Assembly: GCF_019456655.1 (NCBI RefSeq)
Contig: NZ_CP080332.1
Span: forward strand, 4,030,001 to 4,094,000
DNA from: Mycolicibacterium diernhoferi
GTDB taxonomy: Bacteria > Actinomycetota > Actinomycetes > Mycobacteriales > Mycobacteriaceae
Direction: 5' to 3'
DNA length: 64,000 bases
A model generated the notes under the pieces. That model was given only the letters and a program-made list of their open reading frames with translations, was not told the origin of the DNA and did not search any database. The position numbers were made by a program, and so were the translations under genes. Below, in pieces: positions 8,238-17,075 of the stretch. Positions within the stretch are counted from its first letter, which is position 1. Each line of letters opens with the position of its first letter.

Positions 8238-9004
8238 AGACTCCCGCCGAGATGTTCGACCTGACGGGGAAGGTCGCTGTGGTCACCGGGGGGAGCCGGG
8301 GCATCGGCCGCGCCGTGGCGGAGGGATTCGCCATGGCGGGCGCCGACATTGTCATCGCCAGCCGCAAGTTCGACAACTGCGAGACCGCGGCCGAGGAGAT
8401 CGCGGCCGCCTCCGGACGGCGCACGCTGCCGGTCGGCTGCCATGTCGGCAAGTGGGAGGACGCCGAGGCACTGTTGGAGACGGTGTACGCCACTTTCGGC
8501 CGGTGCGACGTCCTGGTCAACAACGCCGGAATGGCGCCGGTCTACGACGATCTTCCCTCGGTGACGCAGGAGCTTTACGACAAGGTCCACGCGGTGAATG
8601 CCCGCGGGCCATTTCGCCTCAGCGTGCTCTTCGGTACGAGGATGGCCGAGGGTGACGGCGGCTCGATCATCAACGTCACCACCGCCGGCTCACTGCGCCC
8701 GGACACCGCCGATCTGCCCTACGCCATGGCGAAGGCCGGACTGAACGCCCTGACGTTGGGGTTGGCCGGTGCGTGGGCACCGAAGGTTCGGGCCAACCTC
8801 GTTCTGCCGGGCGCCTACGACACCGACATCTCCAAGGGATGGGGTGCCGAGGCGCATGAGCTGGTCGCGGCAATGAACCCGATGAAGCGCATGGGCGTGC
8901 CCGAGGACATGGTGGGACTCTGCGTGTTCCTTGCCAGCGACGCCGCCGGTTATATCAACGGCGCTCAGATACTCGCTGACGGCGGGATGTTCCGCTCCCT
9001 CTGA
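8234..9004 (+). CDS. SDR-family oxidoreductase
   Basis: This is a classical SDR of 256 residues. The cofactor motif is TGGSRGIG, the structural motif is VNNAGMAP, the catalytic serine lies in IINVTTAGS and the catalytic pair is YAMAK. The C-terminus LASDAAGYINGAQILADGG is typical of beta-ketoacyl-ACP-reductase-like SDRs. The ASRK sequence after beta-2 suggests NADP preference. The ATG overlaps the kinase stop by four bases, so it is co-translated in the island operon. Substrate unknown. Confidence 0.88.
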   Translation: MKTPAEMFDLTGKVAVVTGGSRGIGRAVAEGFAMAGADIVIASRKFDNCETAAEEIAAASGRRTLPVGCHVGKWEDAEALLETVYATFGRCDVLVNNAGMAPVYDDLPSVTQELYDKVHAVNARGPFRLSVLFGTRMAEGDGGSIINVTTAGSLRPDTADLPYAMAKAGLNALTLGLAGAWAPKVRANLVLPGAYDTDISKGWGAEAHELVAAMNPMKRMGVPEDMVGLCVFLASDAAGYINGAQILADGGMFRSL

Positions 9005-9037
9005 GCACCAACTCAATTCATCACGATAGGGGAAGTC

Positions 9038-9931
9038 ATGCCCGGCAGAATGACAGGCAAGGTCTCGTTCATCACGGGCGCCGGCCGCGGTCAGGGACGA
9101 GCTCATGCCGTGCTGCAGGCACGAGAAGGCGCCGACATCATCGCGATCGATATCTGCGAGGACATCGAGTCGAATCCGTACCCGATGGCCAGCTGGGATG
9201 ACCTGATGGCGACCAAGACCCTCGTCGAGCAGGAGGGTCGCCGCTGCGTGGCCATCAAGGCCGACGTGCGTGTCCGGGAGCAGCTCGGTGATGCCCTCAA
9301 CCAGGGCATCACCGAGTTGGGACAGCTGACGACGGTCATGGCCAACGCCGGCATCATGCCACTGGCCATGGGTGATCCACAGCCGATGGACTTCCAGGAC
9401 GCTGTCGACGTCGACCTCATCGGCGTGATGAACACCGTGGCGGTGGCGATCCCGCGCCTGGTCCCGGCCGGCAATGGCGCCTCCATCATCATCACCGGGT
9501 CCATCGCGGCGCTGATCCCCGGCACCATGTCCCAGGCAGCCGATCCCAGGACCATCATGGGGCCGGGCGGGGAGGGATACAGCTGGTCCAAACAGGTGCT
9601 GGTCGACTACACACAGAGAATGGCTTTACAGCTGGCGCCCAACGGAATTCGGGTCAACATTGTGCACCCCACCAATTGCAACACGCATCTGATGAACTGT
9701 GCGGGCATCTACCAGGTCTTCCGGCCCGATCTCGAAGGCGACGTCAGCAAGGACGACTTCCGGCCGGCCTCGGAGTTCTACCATGCCCTTCCCACCGCCT
9801 GGCTGGAGCCGGAGGACGTCGCCGAACTCGTCCTCTTCCTGGCGTCAGACGCGTCAAAGCACATGACCGGCACCAGCATCCCGATCGACGCCGGCTGCAT
9901 GATCAAGTGGCCCAACGGCCCCGGGCAGTAA
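9038..9931 (+). CDS. Mycofactocin-type SDR oxidoreductase (carveol dehydrogenase-like)
   Basis: The 297-residue protein has the signature of the mycofactocin-coupled SDR subfamily: ITGAGRGQGRAHAV, then EGADIIAIDIC, then a long insertion before the NAG-type motif (VMANAGIMP). The catalytic pair is in YSWSK. These enzymes keep a tightly bound nicotinamide cofactor and pass electrons to mycofactocin, and usually oxidise alcohols such as terpenoid or alkyl alcohols. An alcohol intermediate in the island pathway is thus likely. GGGGAAG lies before the ATG. It is the last gene of the 2927-9931 operon. Confidence 0.85.
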   Translation: MPGRMTGKVSFITGAGRGQGRAHAVLQAREGADIIAIDICEDIESNPYPMASWDDLMATKTLVEQEGRRCVAIKADVRVREQLGDALNQGITELGQLTTVMANAGIMPLAMGDPQPMDFQDAVDVDLIGVMNTVAVAIPRLVPAGNGASIIITGSIAALIPGTMSQAADPRTIMGPGGEGYSWSKQVLVDYTQRMALQLAPNGIRVNIVHPTNCNTHLMNCAGIYQVFRPDLEGDVSKDDFRPASEFYHALPTAWLEPEDVAELVLFLASDASKHMTGTSIPIDAGCMIKWPNGPGQ

Positions 9932-9972
9932 CCCGACTCTTTCGCGAAACCCCCTCTGCGGCAGTGGGGACA

Positions 9973-9998
9973 GCTCACCCTTGCCTCCCGGGGTGAGC
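9973..9998 (+). terminator. Hairpin after the island operon (weak terminator candidate)
   Basis: GCTCACCC (9973-9980) and GGGTGAGC (9991-9998) form a perfect 8-bp stem with a 10-base loop, 41 bases past the operon's last stop. A run of six T begins about ten bases later (10009), so it is not a textbook intrinsic terminator. The same T-rich stretch contains TATGTT (10004-10009), a plausible -10 for the next gene, so the hairpin could instead be an operator. Confidence 0.4.
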
Positions 9999-10045
9999 AT
10001 CGGTATGTTTTTTGTTTAGGCACTCGACTAACCCTGAGGGAGATC

Positions 10046-11248
10046 ATGATGACGGTCGTCGACCAAGCAGTGCGAACTGACGGGTCATCGCCGGGCGCCT
10101 CGCTCGCGGATGCCGCGCGGGCCTTCGTGCCGAGGATCCGGGACCTCGCGCGGCAGATGGAGCTGGCCGGGCGCCTCGATGACGATCTCGTCGAGGACAT
10201 GGAAGCTGCGGGTCTGTTCTCCGTGGTCGTACCGAAGCGCTGGGGTGGCGCCGGGCTGGGTCCACACGAACTCAACAAAGTCACCGAGATCATCGCCGGC
10301 GGCGATGTCTCCACGGCGTGGGTCACCGGCTTCTACAACCTGCACAACTGGTTTCTGTGCCGGTACCCACTCGAGGTACAGCAGGAGCTCTTCGCCGAGC
10401 GGTCCTCGGTGCGCGCCGCCGCGATCCTGTCCTTCCCGGGCTCGGCCGAACGGGTCGACGGGGGTTTGCGCGTCAATGGGCGCTGGGGTTACGCCACCGG
10501 CATGCTGCACGCCTCCCATGCACTCGTGCCGGTGATCATCGATGCGGATATGCACTGGGTGATCGTGCCGCGGGAGCAGATGGAGATCTTCGACGATTGG
10601 GACGTCGCGTCGATGGCCGCGACGGGAAGCGTCAGCATCGAGGTGAAGGATGCGCTGGTCCCGGAAAGTTGGGCCTTGCCGTTCGGCCAGATGATGTCGG
10701 CCGCTGATCACGGCGGGACCTTCCACGAGGAAGACGTCATGCGGATGCCGTTCTCGGTGCTCAGCCTATCGATGTCGGCGATGTTCGTGGGGGCACTCGA
10801 CGCCGGAGTGGAGATAGCGCGGGAACGCTTGAACGCGTTCGCGGGCGTCAACAGCCCGCCACGAATCGAACGACCGCTGGCTCGACTGAAGTGGGTCAAC
10901 GCCTTCCAGACAGCGCGGATCATGCATTTGGTACTCGACGGCGCCACCGAGAACGCCATTCAGATCGCCCGTACCGGTGTCCCGCCGACACTCGAGGAGG
11001 AGGCGTGCGCCGGGTTGCACGGCGCGACCATCCTGCAAACGGTGCGCGACACACTGCGCGGCCTTGTCGACGGCAACGGTTCCAGCGGCTACAAGTCCGA
11101 TAATCATCTGCGCAGGATGGCGGCCGATATCGGGATGCTGTCCACCCACGCGGTCCATGGCGAATACGACGTGTCGATGGACCGTTACGCACGGTGGATC
11201 CTGGGTATGGGTGTTGCGCCCGGGGATCCCGGCGCGCGGATGACGTGA
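10046..11248 (+). CDS. Acyl-CoA dehydrogenase-like flavin monooxygenase (HsaA-type)
   Basis: The 400-residue protein has the acyl-CoA dehydrogenase fold of class D flavin-dependent monooxygenases. The N-terminal helices contain LARQMELAGRLDDDLVEDME and GLFSVVVPKRWGGAGLGP, followed by a middle beta domain (GRWGYATGMLHASHALVP) and a C-terminal helical bundle. The active-site context (FxxHNWFLCRYP) differs from true ACADs, which would have a catalytic Glu. Relatives such as HsaA hydroxylate phenolic rings with a partner flavin reductase; no reductase gene is visible here. GAGGGAGATC precedes the ATG. It has its own promoter candidate (TATGTT -10 near 10004). Confidence 0.8.
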   Translation: MMTVVDQAVRTDGSSPGASLADAARAFVPRIRDLARQMELAGRLDDDLVEDMEAAGLFSVVVPKRWGGAGLGPHELNKVTEIIAGGDVSTAWVTGFYNLHNWFLCRYPLEVQQELFAERSSVRAAAILSFPGSAERVDGGLRVNGRWGYATGMLHASHALVPVIIDADMHWVIVPREQMEIFDDWDVASMAATGSVSIEVKDALVPESWALPFGQMMSAADHGGTFHEEDVMRMPFSVLSLSMSAMFVGALDAGVEIARERLNAFAGVNSPPRIERPLARLKWVNAFQTARIMHLVLDGATENAIQIARTGVPPTLEEEACAGLHGATILQTVRDTLRGLVDGNGSSGYKSDNHLRRMAADIGMLSTHAVHGEYDVSMDRYARWILGMGVAPGDPGARMT

Positions 11249-11276
11249 CCGGTAGGGGGTGGACTACCTTGCACAC

Positions 11277-11888
11277 ATGGCATCGACTCCACCTGCAGAC
11301 GCCGAGGATTCCGACGCCCGGACAGCATTGCTCGACGCCACCGAGCGGCTCATGCTCAACGAGGGCTACGCGGCGGTGACATCGCGTCGGGTAGCGGCCG
11401 AAGCCGGCGTCAACCCCGGGCTCGTGTACTACTACTTCGGCCCGATGGACAACCTGTTCGTCGAGGTGTTCCGACGGAGCGCAGCACGGATGCTCGGCCG
11501 CCAGGCCGAAGCATTGGCTTCGGCGCAACCGCTGCGGGCGCTCTGGGATCTGATTCGCGATCAGACCAATTCGAGTCTCAACCTCGAGTTCCTCGCACTC
11601 GGCAACCATCGCAAGGCGCTCAGGGATGAAATGAAGGCTTTCTCGCTGCGGTTCCGGGAGATCCAGTTCGACGGGCTGTCGAAGGCCCTGTCCAAGTACA
11701 ACGTCGACGCCACCTTGTGGCCCCCGCAAGCAGTGATGATCTTCATGGACGGTGCGGCGCGGTTCATGGGCGAAGAACGCGCCTACGGACTGACCCTCGG
11801 TCACCAGCAAGCTGTCGATGTGGTCGAACGACTGATCAGTGACGTAGAAGGGAAGCGCCGACCGGCGCGACGCAGAAGGGGCTTATGA
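11277..11888 (+). CDS. TetR-family transcriptional regulator
   Basis: The 203-residue protein has an N-terminal TetR helix-turn-helix (about residues 20-65) containing TSRRVAAEAGVNPGLVYYYF, followed by a variable helical ligand-binding domain. I prefer ATG 11277 because TACCTT at 11265-11270 is a -10 six bases upstream, which would give a leaderless transcript; a GTG at 11259 is the alternative. The stop overlaps the ATG of the next monooxygenase (ATGA), so they are co-transcribed. It is probably a local regulator of the neighbouring oxygenase genes. Confidence 0.87.
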   Translation: MASTPPADAEDSDARTALLDATERLMLNEGYAAVTSRRVAAEAGVNPGLVYYYFGPMDNLFVEVFRRSAARMLGRQAEALASAQPLRALWDLIRDQTNSSLNLEFLALGNHRKALRDEMKAFSLRFREIQFDGLSKALSKYNVDATLWPPQAVMIFMDGAARFMGEERAYGLTLGHQQAVDVVERLISDVEGKRRPARRRRGL

Positions 11889-12919
11889 ACCTGCAATTCG
11901 GCATGTTGTGGCCGTTCAGAAACCCGGAATGGGCGCGGGTCGCCTGGGATGACTTCTACCGCTGTCAACTCGACCTGATCGTCGAGTCCGAGCAACTGGG
12001 CTTCGATCACGTCTGGCTCACCGAGCACCACTTCGTCGATGACGGCTACTCCCCCTCGCTGTTTCCGATCGGTGCCGCCGTCGCAGCCCGCACCAGCCGA
12101 ATCCGCATCGGAACATTTTTGCTCCTCCTTCCGCTGCACAATCCCGTCCGGGTCGCCGAGGACACCGCCACCCTCGACCTCATCTCCGGAGGCCGTTTCG
12201 ATCTCGGCGTCGGCTTGGGCTACCGCCGCGCCGAATTCGACGATCAAGGTATCCCCGCCCGCGAGCGCGCCACTCGCATGCAGGAGAACCTCACGATTGT
12301 TCGGCGGCTGCTCTCCGGCGAAACCGTGACATTCGAGGGAAAACACAACTCCTTACGCAACGTTCGGATCTCCCCGCCCGCACTGCAGCGGCCGCACCCA
12401 CCGATGTGGGTCGGCGGAACGGCCCCCAGAGCCATTCAGCGGGCCGCCGATATGGGGTTGCACTTCCTCAGCGGGGGGCCGGGATCAGCGAGCCGGTATG
12501 ACGACGGACTGCGGGCCAACGGACACGACCCACAGGATTTTCACGTTGCCGCCACCTTTCCCACCTACGTCGCACCCACCCGCGAACAGGCCTGGCAGAT
12601 CGCGGCCGCACCCTTGCGCTACATGGCCGCCGGATACCTGCAGTGGACCGCGGAAGCCAACGGCACACCACCCGGCGACGTTCCCGCGTTGCCCTCGGTC
12701 GAGGACATCATCGGCAACCAGAAAATGGACTTCTTCGGCGAGGACATGCTCGTCGGTAGCCCTCAGGACGTCATCGAGAAGATCGAGGCGCACCGGGCCG
12801 GATCCCGGCTGACGCATCTGGTCGCCGGCATGGCGCTCCCGGGCATGCCACCAGATCAGATCCGTTCCGGTATGCAGCTATTCGCACGAGACGTCATCCC
12901 GCACTTCCGCCGGTCGTAA
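11885..12919 (+). CDS. LLM-class flavin-dependent oxidoreductase (luciferase-like)
   Basis: This is a 344-residue TIM-barrel luciferase-like protein. LGFDHVWLTEHHF (about 38-50) is the typical early histidine motif, followed by LLPLHNPVRVAEDTATLDLISGGRFDLGVGLGYRR split across the barrel, and later PPMWVGGTAPRAIQRAADMG. Members use FMNH2 or F420H2; this one cannot be assigned from motifs, and the resemblance to bacterial luciferase-type monooxygenases is strongest. It is co-translated with the TetR gene. Its last 42 bases overlap the end of the convergent TetR gene. Confidence 0.85.
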   Translation: MNLQFGMLWPFRNPEWARVAWDDFYRCQLDLIVESEQLGFDHVWLTEHHFVDDGYSPSLFPIGAAVAARTSRIRIGTFLLLLPLHNPVRVAEDTATLDLISGGRFDLGVGLGYRRAEFDDQGIPARERATRMQENLTIVRRLLSGETVTFEGKHNSLRNVRISPPALQRPHPPMWVGGTAPRAIQRAADMGLHFLSGGPGSASRYDDGLRANGHDPQDFHVAATFPTYVAPTREQAWQIAAAPLRYMAAGYLQWTAEANGTPPGDVPALPSVEDIIGNQKMDFFGEDMLVGSPQDVIEKIEAHRAGSRLTHLVAGMALPGMPPDQIRSGMQLFARDVIPHFRRS

Positions 12920-13690
12920 GCCCGCTTCCAGCTGAGTGCGGGCCTGATCGAGTTGGGTCAGCGCCTCGGCGATCGAGCGCTCGAGCCGCACCTTCTCCTC
13001 CTCGGCCACGACGGCGTCCCGGTCCGGGGGCAGGACGCCGCGCAGGAACAGTCCGACGCTGTACCGGGTGTGTCGATCCACCTCGTCGCTGGTGAAGACG
13101 ACTCCCCGGGAACTAGCGTTCGCCGGACCGCCGACGACGAGATCGAGGAAGGCTTCCGCGGCTTCATCGGCATGGGGCAATTCGACTCCGTCCCGTGCGA
13201 TCCGGCGCCGGAACAGGTCGGCAAGGTAGGCCAGGGTGGGCTCGGTCCCCTTCTGCACGTTGAAGGCACTTATCTCGGGCATCTGTCCTGAGACGGCATT
13301 GGTCAGATGCAACAGGCGCTGACCTCCCCGGCTGAGCACGTTGGCCACCAGAATCTGACCGATCCTCAGCAGCGTCTCTTCGAGGTCATCACTCTCCGCC
13401 TCCTGCAACAGTTCGATCGGAATGATCCACTCCTCGATCGCCCGAGTGAGTGCGGCCTTGAAAAGGGTGGTCTTATCGCCGTACCGGGTATATACGGTGC
13501 GCTTGGCCATGCCGGCCGCCGCGGCGATCCCTTCGATGGTGGTGCGCTCGAATCCGTTCTGCAAAAAGAGGTCCAGCGCCGTGTCCAGTAAGTGTTCATT
13601 GCTGAGTGTTGGCCTGCCAGGTCGTCGCTTCCCCGAGGTCGGTCCCGTGGCGGAGGGCGCACCGTCGGCCTCAGCAGGTTGTTCGGTCAC
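12878..13690 (-). CDS. TetR-family transcriptional regulator
   Basis: The protein is about 270 residues. A low-complexity N-terminus (GKRRPGRPTLSNEHLLDTAL) leads into a TetR helix-turn-helix, FERTTIEGIAAAAGMAKRTVY, then a ligand-binding domain and a charged C-terminal coil. Start uncertain: GTG 13690 is used, GTG 13729 is also open. It is convergent with the LLM gene, overlapping it by 42 bases, and diverges from the LLM gene at 13905. The AT-rich gap 13760-13805 between them is the likely shared control region. Confidence 0.85.
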   Translation of the reverse strand: MTEQPAEADGAPSATGPTSGKRRPGRPTLSNEHLLDTALDLFLQNGFERTTIEGIAAAAGMAKRTVYTRYGDKTTLFKAALTRAIEEWIIPIELLQEAESDDLEETLLRIGQILVANVLSRGGQRLLHLTNAVSGQMPEISAFNVQKGTEPTLAYLADLFRRRIARDGVELPHADEAAEAFLDLVVGGPANASSRGVVFTSDEVDRHTRYSVGLFLRGVLPPDRDAVVAEEEKVRLERSIAEALTQLDQARTQLEAGLRPAEVRDDVSCE

Positions 13691-13904
13691 ACAGTCAATC
13701 TTGCATGCTTGCGCCACCCGCGCACCCACCCGCCCACAAGTTCTAACCGAACTCGGTGCCTTATTGTCAAATATCTACCGTTTTCAACCCTAAATAAAAC
13801 GCAATGGGTAACATTCTTTGTGGCCGACAGTGCCGATCCTCGCGCCGCCGGGCGATGCGGAAGCCGCCGTGCACGGGTGACTGAATAGATTGGGAGACAC
13901 CAAC

Positions 13905-14963
13905 ATGCGAGTCGGATTACACCTGGGATATCAGAACATGCACGGGGACCCCGATGTCCAGACCTTCATGCAGGAAACCAACCTTGCGGTGGAAGCCGAA
14001 GCGATGGGTTTCGACTACGTGGGGACCGTCGAGCATCACTTCACCGACTACGCGGCGTGTCCGGCCCCGTTCGAGGTGCTGAGCTACCTCGCGGCCAAGA
14101 CGAACACGATCGAGCTCATGACCGCAGCTGTCATCCTGCCCTGGAACAATCCCCTGCGCGTCGTCGAGCAGGCCCTGCAACTCGACATTCTCTCCGGTGG
14201 CCGGCTGATCCTCGGCATGGGACGGGGTGCCGCGCGCCGCGAGTTCCGCTCCTTCGGTGTCGAACTCGCCGACTCGCGGGAGATGTTCGACGAGGCGGCC
14301 CTGATCATCATGGAGGGTATCGAGACCGGGATCGTCGAAGCCGACACCAAGTGGTACCAGATTCCCCGTACCGAGGTGCGGCCGCGGCCGTTCAAGTCCT
14401 TCAAGGACCGAACTGTGATGGTCAGCATGTCGCCGTCCTCGGTCGAGGTGGCGGCGAACTACGGATTGAAGACGCTTCGCTTCTCCCAGGGCGACTGGCG
14501 CAACGCCATACCCGAGATCAACCACTACAAGGAGACCTTCCAGGCGGTCAACGGCAGACCGTCACCACCGTTCATCATCTCCGACTTCGTGCTGTGTTTC
14601 GAAGACCAGGAACGGGTGTCTCAGTACTGCGACAAATACTTCAGCAAGATGTTCGCGACCGTCGCCAATCACTACGAATTCATGAGCGACCACTTCAAAG
14701 AACTGCCCTCCTACTCCACCTACGCATACATGGGGGAGGCTGCCGCCGCAGCGGGTGGTCCCGACAAGGCTTACCGGGATTACATCTCGGGCAACATGAT
14801 CGGCACACCCGAAGCGCTGGTGGAACACCACCGCATCCGTCAGGAAATGGTCGGTGACTACGAGATGCTGGCCAACTTCAGCTGGGGCGGTATGCCCTAC
14901 GAGTACGTCTACGAGCAGATGAAACTGTTCGCCGACAAGGTCTTGCCCGATCTGAAGGGGTAA
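13905..14963 (+). CDS. LLM-class flavin-dependent oxidoreductase (luciferase-like)
   Basis: This is a 352-residue luciferase-like TIM barrel. AMGFDYVGTVEHHFTDY carries the early His pair, followed by ILPWNNPLRVVEQALQLD, LSGGRLILGMGRGAARRE and a C-terminal barrel segment. ATG 13905 is chosen because GGGAG at 13892-13896 sits at ideal spacing. It belongs to the same broad family as the protein at 11885 but the two differ clearly. It probably oxygenates a carbonyl or aromatic intermediate in the island pathway. The gene is followed by a hairpin shared with the convergent SDR gene. Confidence 0.85.
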   Translation: MRVGLHLGYQNMHGDPDVQTFMQETNLAVEAEAMGFDYVGTVEHHFTDYAACPAPFEVLSYLAAKTNTIELMTAAVILPWNNPLRVVEQALQLDILSGGRLILGMGRGAARREFRSFGVELADSREMFDEAALIIMEGIETGIVEADTKWYQIPRTEVRPRPFKSFKDRTVMVSMSPSSVEVAANYGLKTLRFSQGDWRNAIPEINHYKETFQAVNGRPSPPFIISDFVLCFEDQERVSQYCDKYFSKMFATVANHYEFMSDHFKELPSYSTYAYMGEAAAAAGGPDKAYRDYISGNMIGTPEALVEHHRIRQEMVGDYEMLANFSWGGMPYEYVYEQMKLFADKVLPDLKG

Positions 14964-14973
14964 CCGCCGAAGG

Positions 14974-15002
14974 GATGGCCTGCCACCGACCGGCAGGTCA
15001 TC
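14974..15002. terminator. Bidirectional hairpin between convergent genes
   Basis: GATGGCCTGCC (14974-14984) pairs with GGCAGGTCATC (14992-15002): an 11-bp stem with one G-T type mismatch and a 7-base loop. It lies between the LLM stop (14963) and the SDR stop codon (14998-15000), which it overlaps. There is no T-run, so termination here would be Rho-dependent or weak. Confidence 0.45.
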
Positions 15003-15879
15003 CGCCGCCGCCCGACTGGGCGATGGCGTCCCAGATCGGCGAGCCACGCTGAGCGCGCAGGGACGGAATGGTCGAGCCGTCGATGTCGACGACGCCGTAG
15101 TCCGCAGCGACTTCAGCGGTGATGAACGTGCCACCAGACCGCCTCATCACGGCAGGATCGGCAGCCAACGCGGCGATCACCCGGCCGGGGAATTCCGGCG
15201 AACAGGCACCAGCGGGATTGGTGACCGCCTCGTTTGTCATCTCGGGTGCCCGGGCCAGATTTCGTTGAGCCCGTTCAGTCATGGTCAGGCCTTGCCACAA
15301 CGACATCGAGGCAACGTTGTACGGCTCGAGTTCGATCGCCATGTCACGAGCCATGCGGTCAGCGGCCGTCTTACACATCCCGAAGATGACGCCATAGGTG
15401 TAGGTCACGCCGGTATATCCCGAGATCGCCACGATCAATCCCGACCTATGGGTTGTCATGATCTTGGCGGCATGCCACGCCGCGACAAAATTCGAGCGAA
15501 CCCCGACGTCGACCATCTCCCAATTGCTCAATGGCTTGTCCCAGAACGGGTTCGGCTCGGTCAGATCTTCTGGGAGCGAGAACGCGTTGTTGACCAGAAT
15601 GTCGATCCTGCCCTGCTCGCGGGCGATCCGCTCAAAGAGGGCAGCGACCTGCTCGTCCTCGGAATGGTCCACGTGCACGGCCACTCCGTTTCCGCCGCGC
15701 CGGTCTATCTCGGCTGCCGTCTCGGCCACCGTGCCCGGCAGTGCGTGTTCGCCCGGGCTCACGGTGCGTCCCGTGACATAGACGGTGGCGCCTTCGGCGC
15801 CGAGCGCCTCCGCGATACCCTTGCCGATCCCCCTGCTCGCCCCTGTCACTACGGCGACTTTGCCTGCCAATGAGGTCAT
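14998..15879 (-). CDS. SDR-family protein, DHRS1-like, catalytic Tyr apparently replaced by Phe
   Basis: The 293-residue protein has TGASRGIGKGIAEALG, VTGRTV after beta-2 and ILVNNAFSLPEDL, typical of DHRS1-like SDRs. Where the family has Y-x-x-x-K the sequence reads VIFGMCKTAADRMA, so the tyrosine is Phe while the lysine stays; a Tyr lies four residues earlier. The enzyme may be inactive, use the shifted Tyr, or work differently. The ATG overlaps the P450 stop by four bases, so SDR and P450 are translationally coupled. Confidence 0.85.
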   Translation of the reverse strand: MTSLAGKVAVVTGASRGIGKGIAEALGAEGATVYVTGRTVSPGEHALPGTVAETAAEIDRRGGNGVAVHVDHSEDEQVAALFERIAREQGRIDILVNNAFSLPEDLTEPNPFWDKPLSNWEMVDVGVRSNFVAAWHAAKIMTTHRSGLIVAISGYTGVTYTYGVIFGMCKTAADRMARDMAIELEPYNVASMSLWQGLTMTERAQRNLARAPEMTNEAVTNPAGACSPEFPGRVIAALAADPAVMRRSGGTFITAEVAADYGVVDIDGSTIPSLRAQRGSPIWDAIAQSGGGG

Positions 15880-17075
15880 GTGCCGATGAATGCCGGCAGC
15901 GAATCCCAGCCGCGCAGCGCGGGCGAAGGTGCCATCCGGGCGTTGGCGATATCGATCTCCCAGTCCGGGATGCGCTTGAGTATCTCCTCCAACGCGATGC
16001 GTCCCTCGAGACGTGCCAGCGCCGATCCCAGGCAGTAATGGGCACCGAATCCGAACGAGAGATGCTTGACGTTCTGACGGTGGATATCGAAGCGGTCCCC
16101 GTCCGGGAATCGCCGGTCATCGTGATTGGCCGCGCCGATGAGGTACAGGATGACACTGCCTTCGGGCACCTTCTGCCCGTGGAACTCGACATCCCGGTTG
16201 ACCCAACGCGCAAACTGCTGCGCCGGGGGTTCCAGGCGCAGCACCTCTTCGATGGCCCTCGGTATCAACGAGGAATCCTCGACCAACTCGCGCCGCTGGT
16301 CGGGATGACGCCCCAGAGCCACGGCGCTCCAGGCGATCAAATGGCCCGTCGTCTCGGCGCCGGCGCTGGCGAGAAGCGTTGTGTAGGTGAGCACTTCCGC
16401 CCGGGTCAGTCGGCGGCGGGTACCGTCTGCCTCCTCCAATTCGGCGTTCAGCAGATCGGTCATCAGATCATCGGACGGGTGCTCCGCGCGCCAATCGATG
16501 TACTCGGCATAGCTCGAGCCGTCAGCGAAACCCTCCTGAGGCGCCAGCTGTTCACCTGGCGCGGCGCGAAGGCTGCGGTCCGTATCGTGGCGGTGAGTCT
16601 CCTGCTCGGACTCCGGAATACCGAGCAGCATGCCGATCGTCCGCATCGGCACCAGGGAGCCGAGGTCTGCCATGAAGTCGAACCGATCCGAGCCGACGAC
16701 GGCGTCCAGACTGCTGGCACAGAACGCCCGAACCTTGTGTTCCAACTCCGCGACCCGCCGCGGTGTGAACACCCCGTGCAACACCTTGCGGTGCATCGTG
16801 TGCACCGGAGGATCCTCGAAGATGAACATGCCCGACGGCATCTCGATATCAGCGCGGATGAAGTCCAGAATCGCGCCACGGCCCGATATGAACGTCTGGT
16901 GATCGGTGAGGACCCGCTCGACGTCGTCAGCCCGGCTGACGGCGTAGAAGTCGTATTTCTCGTTGTAGTAGAGCGGCGCCTCTTCCCGCAACCGCCGGTA
17001 CACCGGGTACGGGTCGACATCGATATCGGCGTCGTACGGGTCGTAATACAACTCGATCTGGCTCGTCACCGACAC
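15876..17075 (-). CDS. Cytochrome P450
   Basis: This is a complete bacterial P450 of 399 residues. The I-helix oxygen-binding motif is AGAETTGHLIAW, the K-helix ExxR is EVLR, and the heme-thiolate loop is FGFGAHYCLGSALARLE, with Cys as axial ligand. GTG 17075 is chosen because GGAG is seven bases upstream. No ferredoxin or reductase gene is nearby, so electrons must come from elsewhere. It lies in an operon with the overlapping SDR, suggesting hydroxylation followed by oxidation. Substrate unknown; similar P450s act on steroids, terpenoids and fatty acids. Confidence 0.92.
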   Translation of the reverse strand: MSVTSQIELYYDPYDADIDVDPYPVYRRLREEAPLYYNEKYDFYAVSRADDVERVLTDHQTFISGRGAILDFIRADIEMPSGMFIFEDPPVHTMHRKVLHGVFTPRRVAELEHKVRAFCASSLDAVVGSDRFDFMADLGSLVPMRTIGMLLGIPESEQETHRHDTDRSLRAAPGEQLAPQEGFADGSSYAEYIDWRAEHPSDDLMTDLLNAELEEADGTRRRLTRAEVLTYTTLLASAGAETTGHLIAWSAVALGRHPDQRRELVEDSSLIPRAIEEVLRLEPPAQQFARWVNRDVEFHGQKVPEGSVILYLIGAANHDDRRFPDGDRFDIHRQNVKHLSFGFGAHYCLGSALARLEGRIALEEILKRIPDWEIDIANARMAPSPALRGWDSLPAFIGT

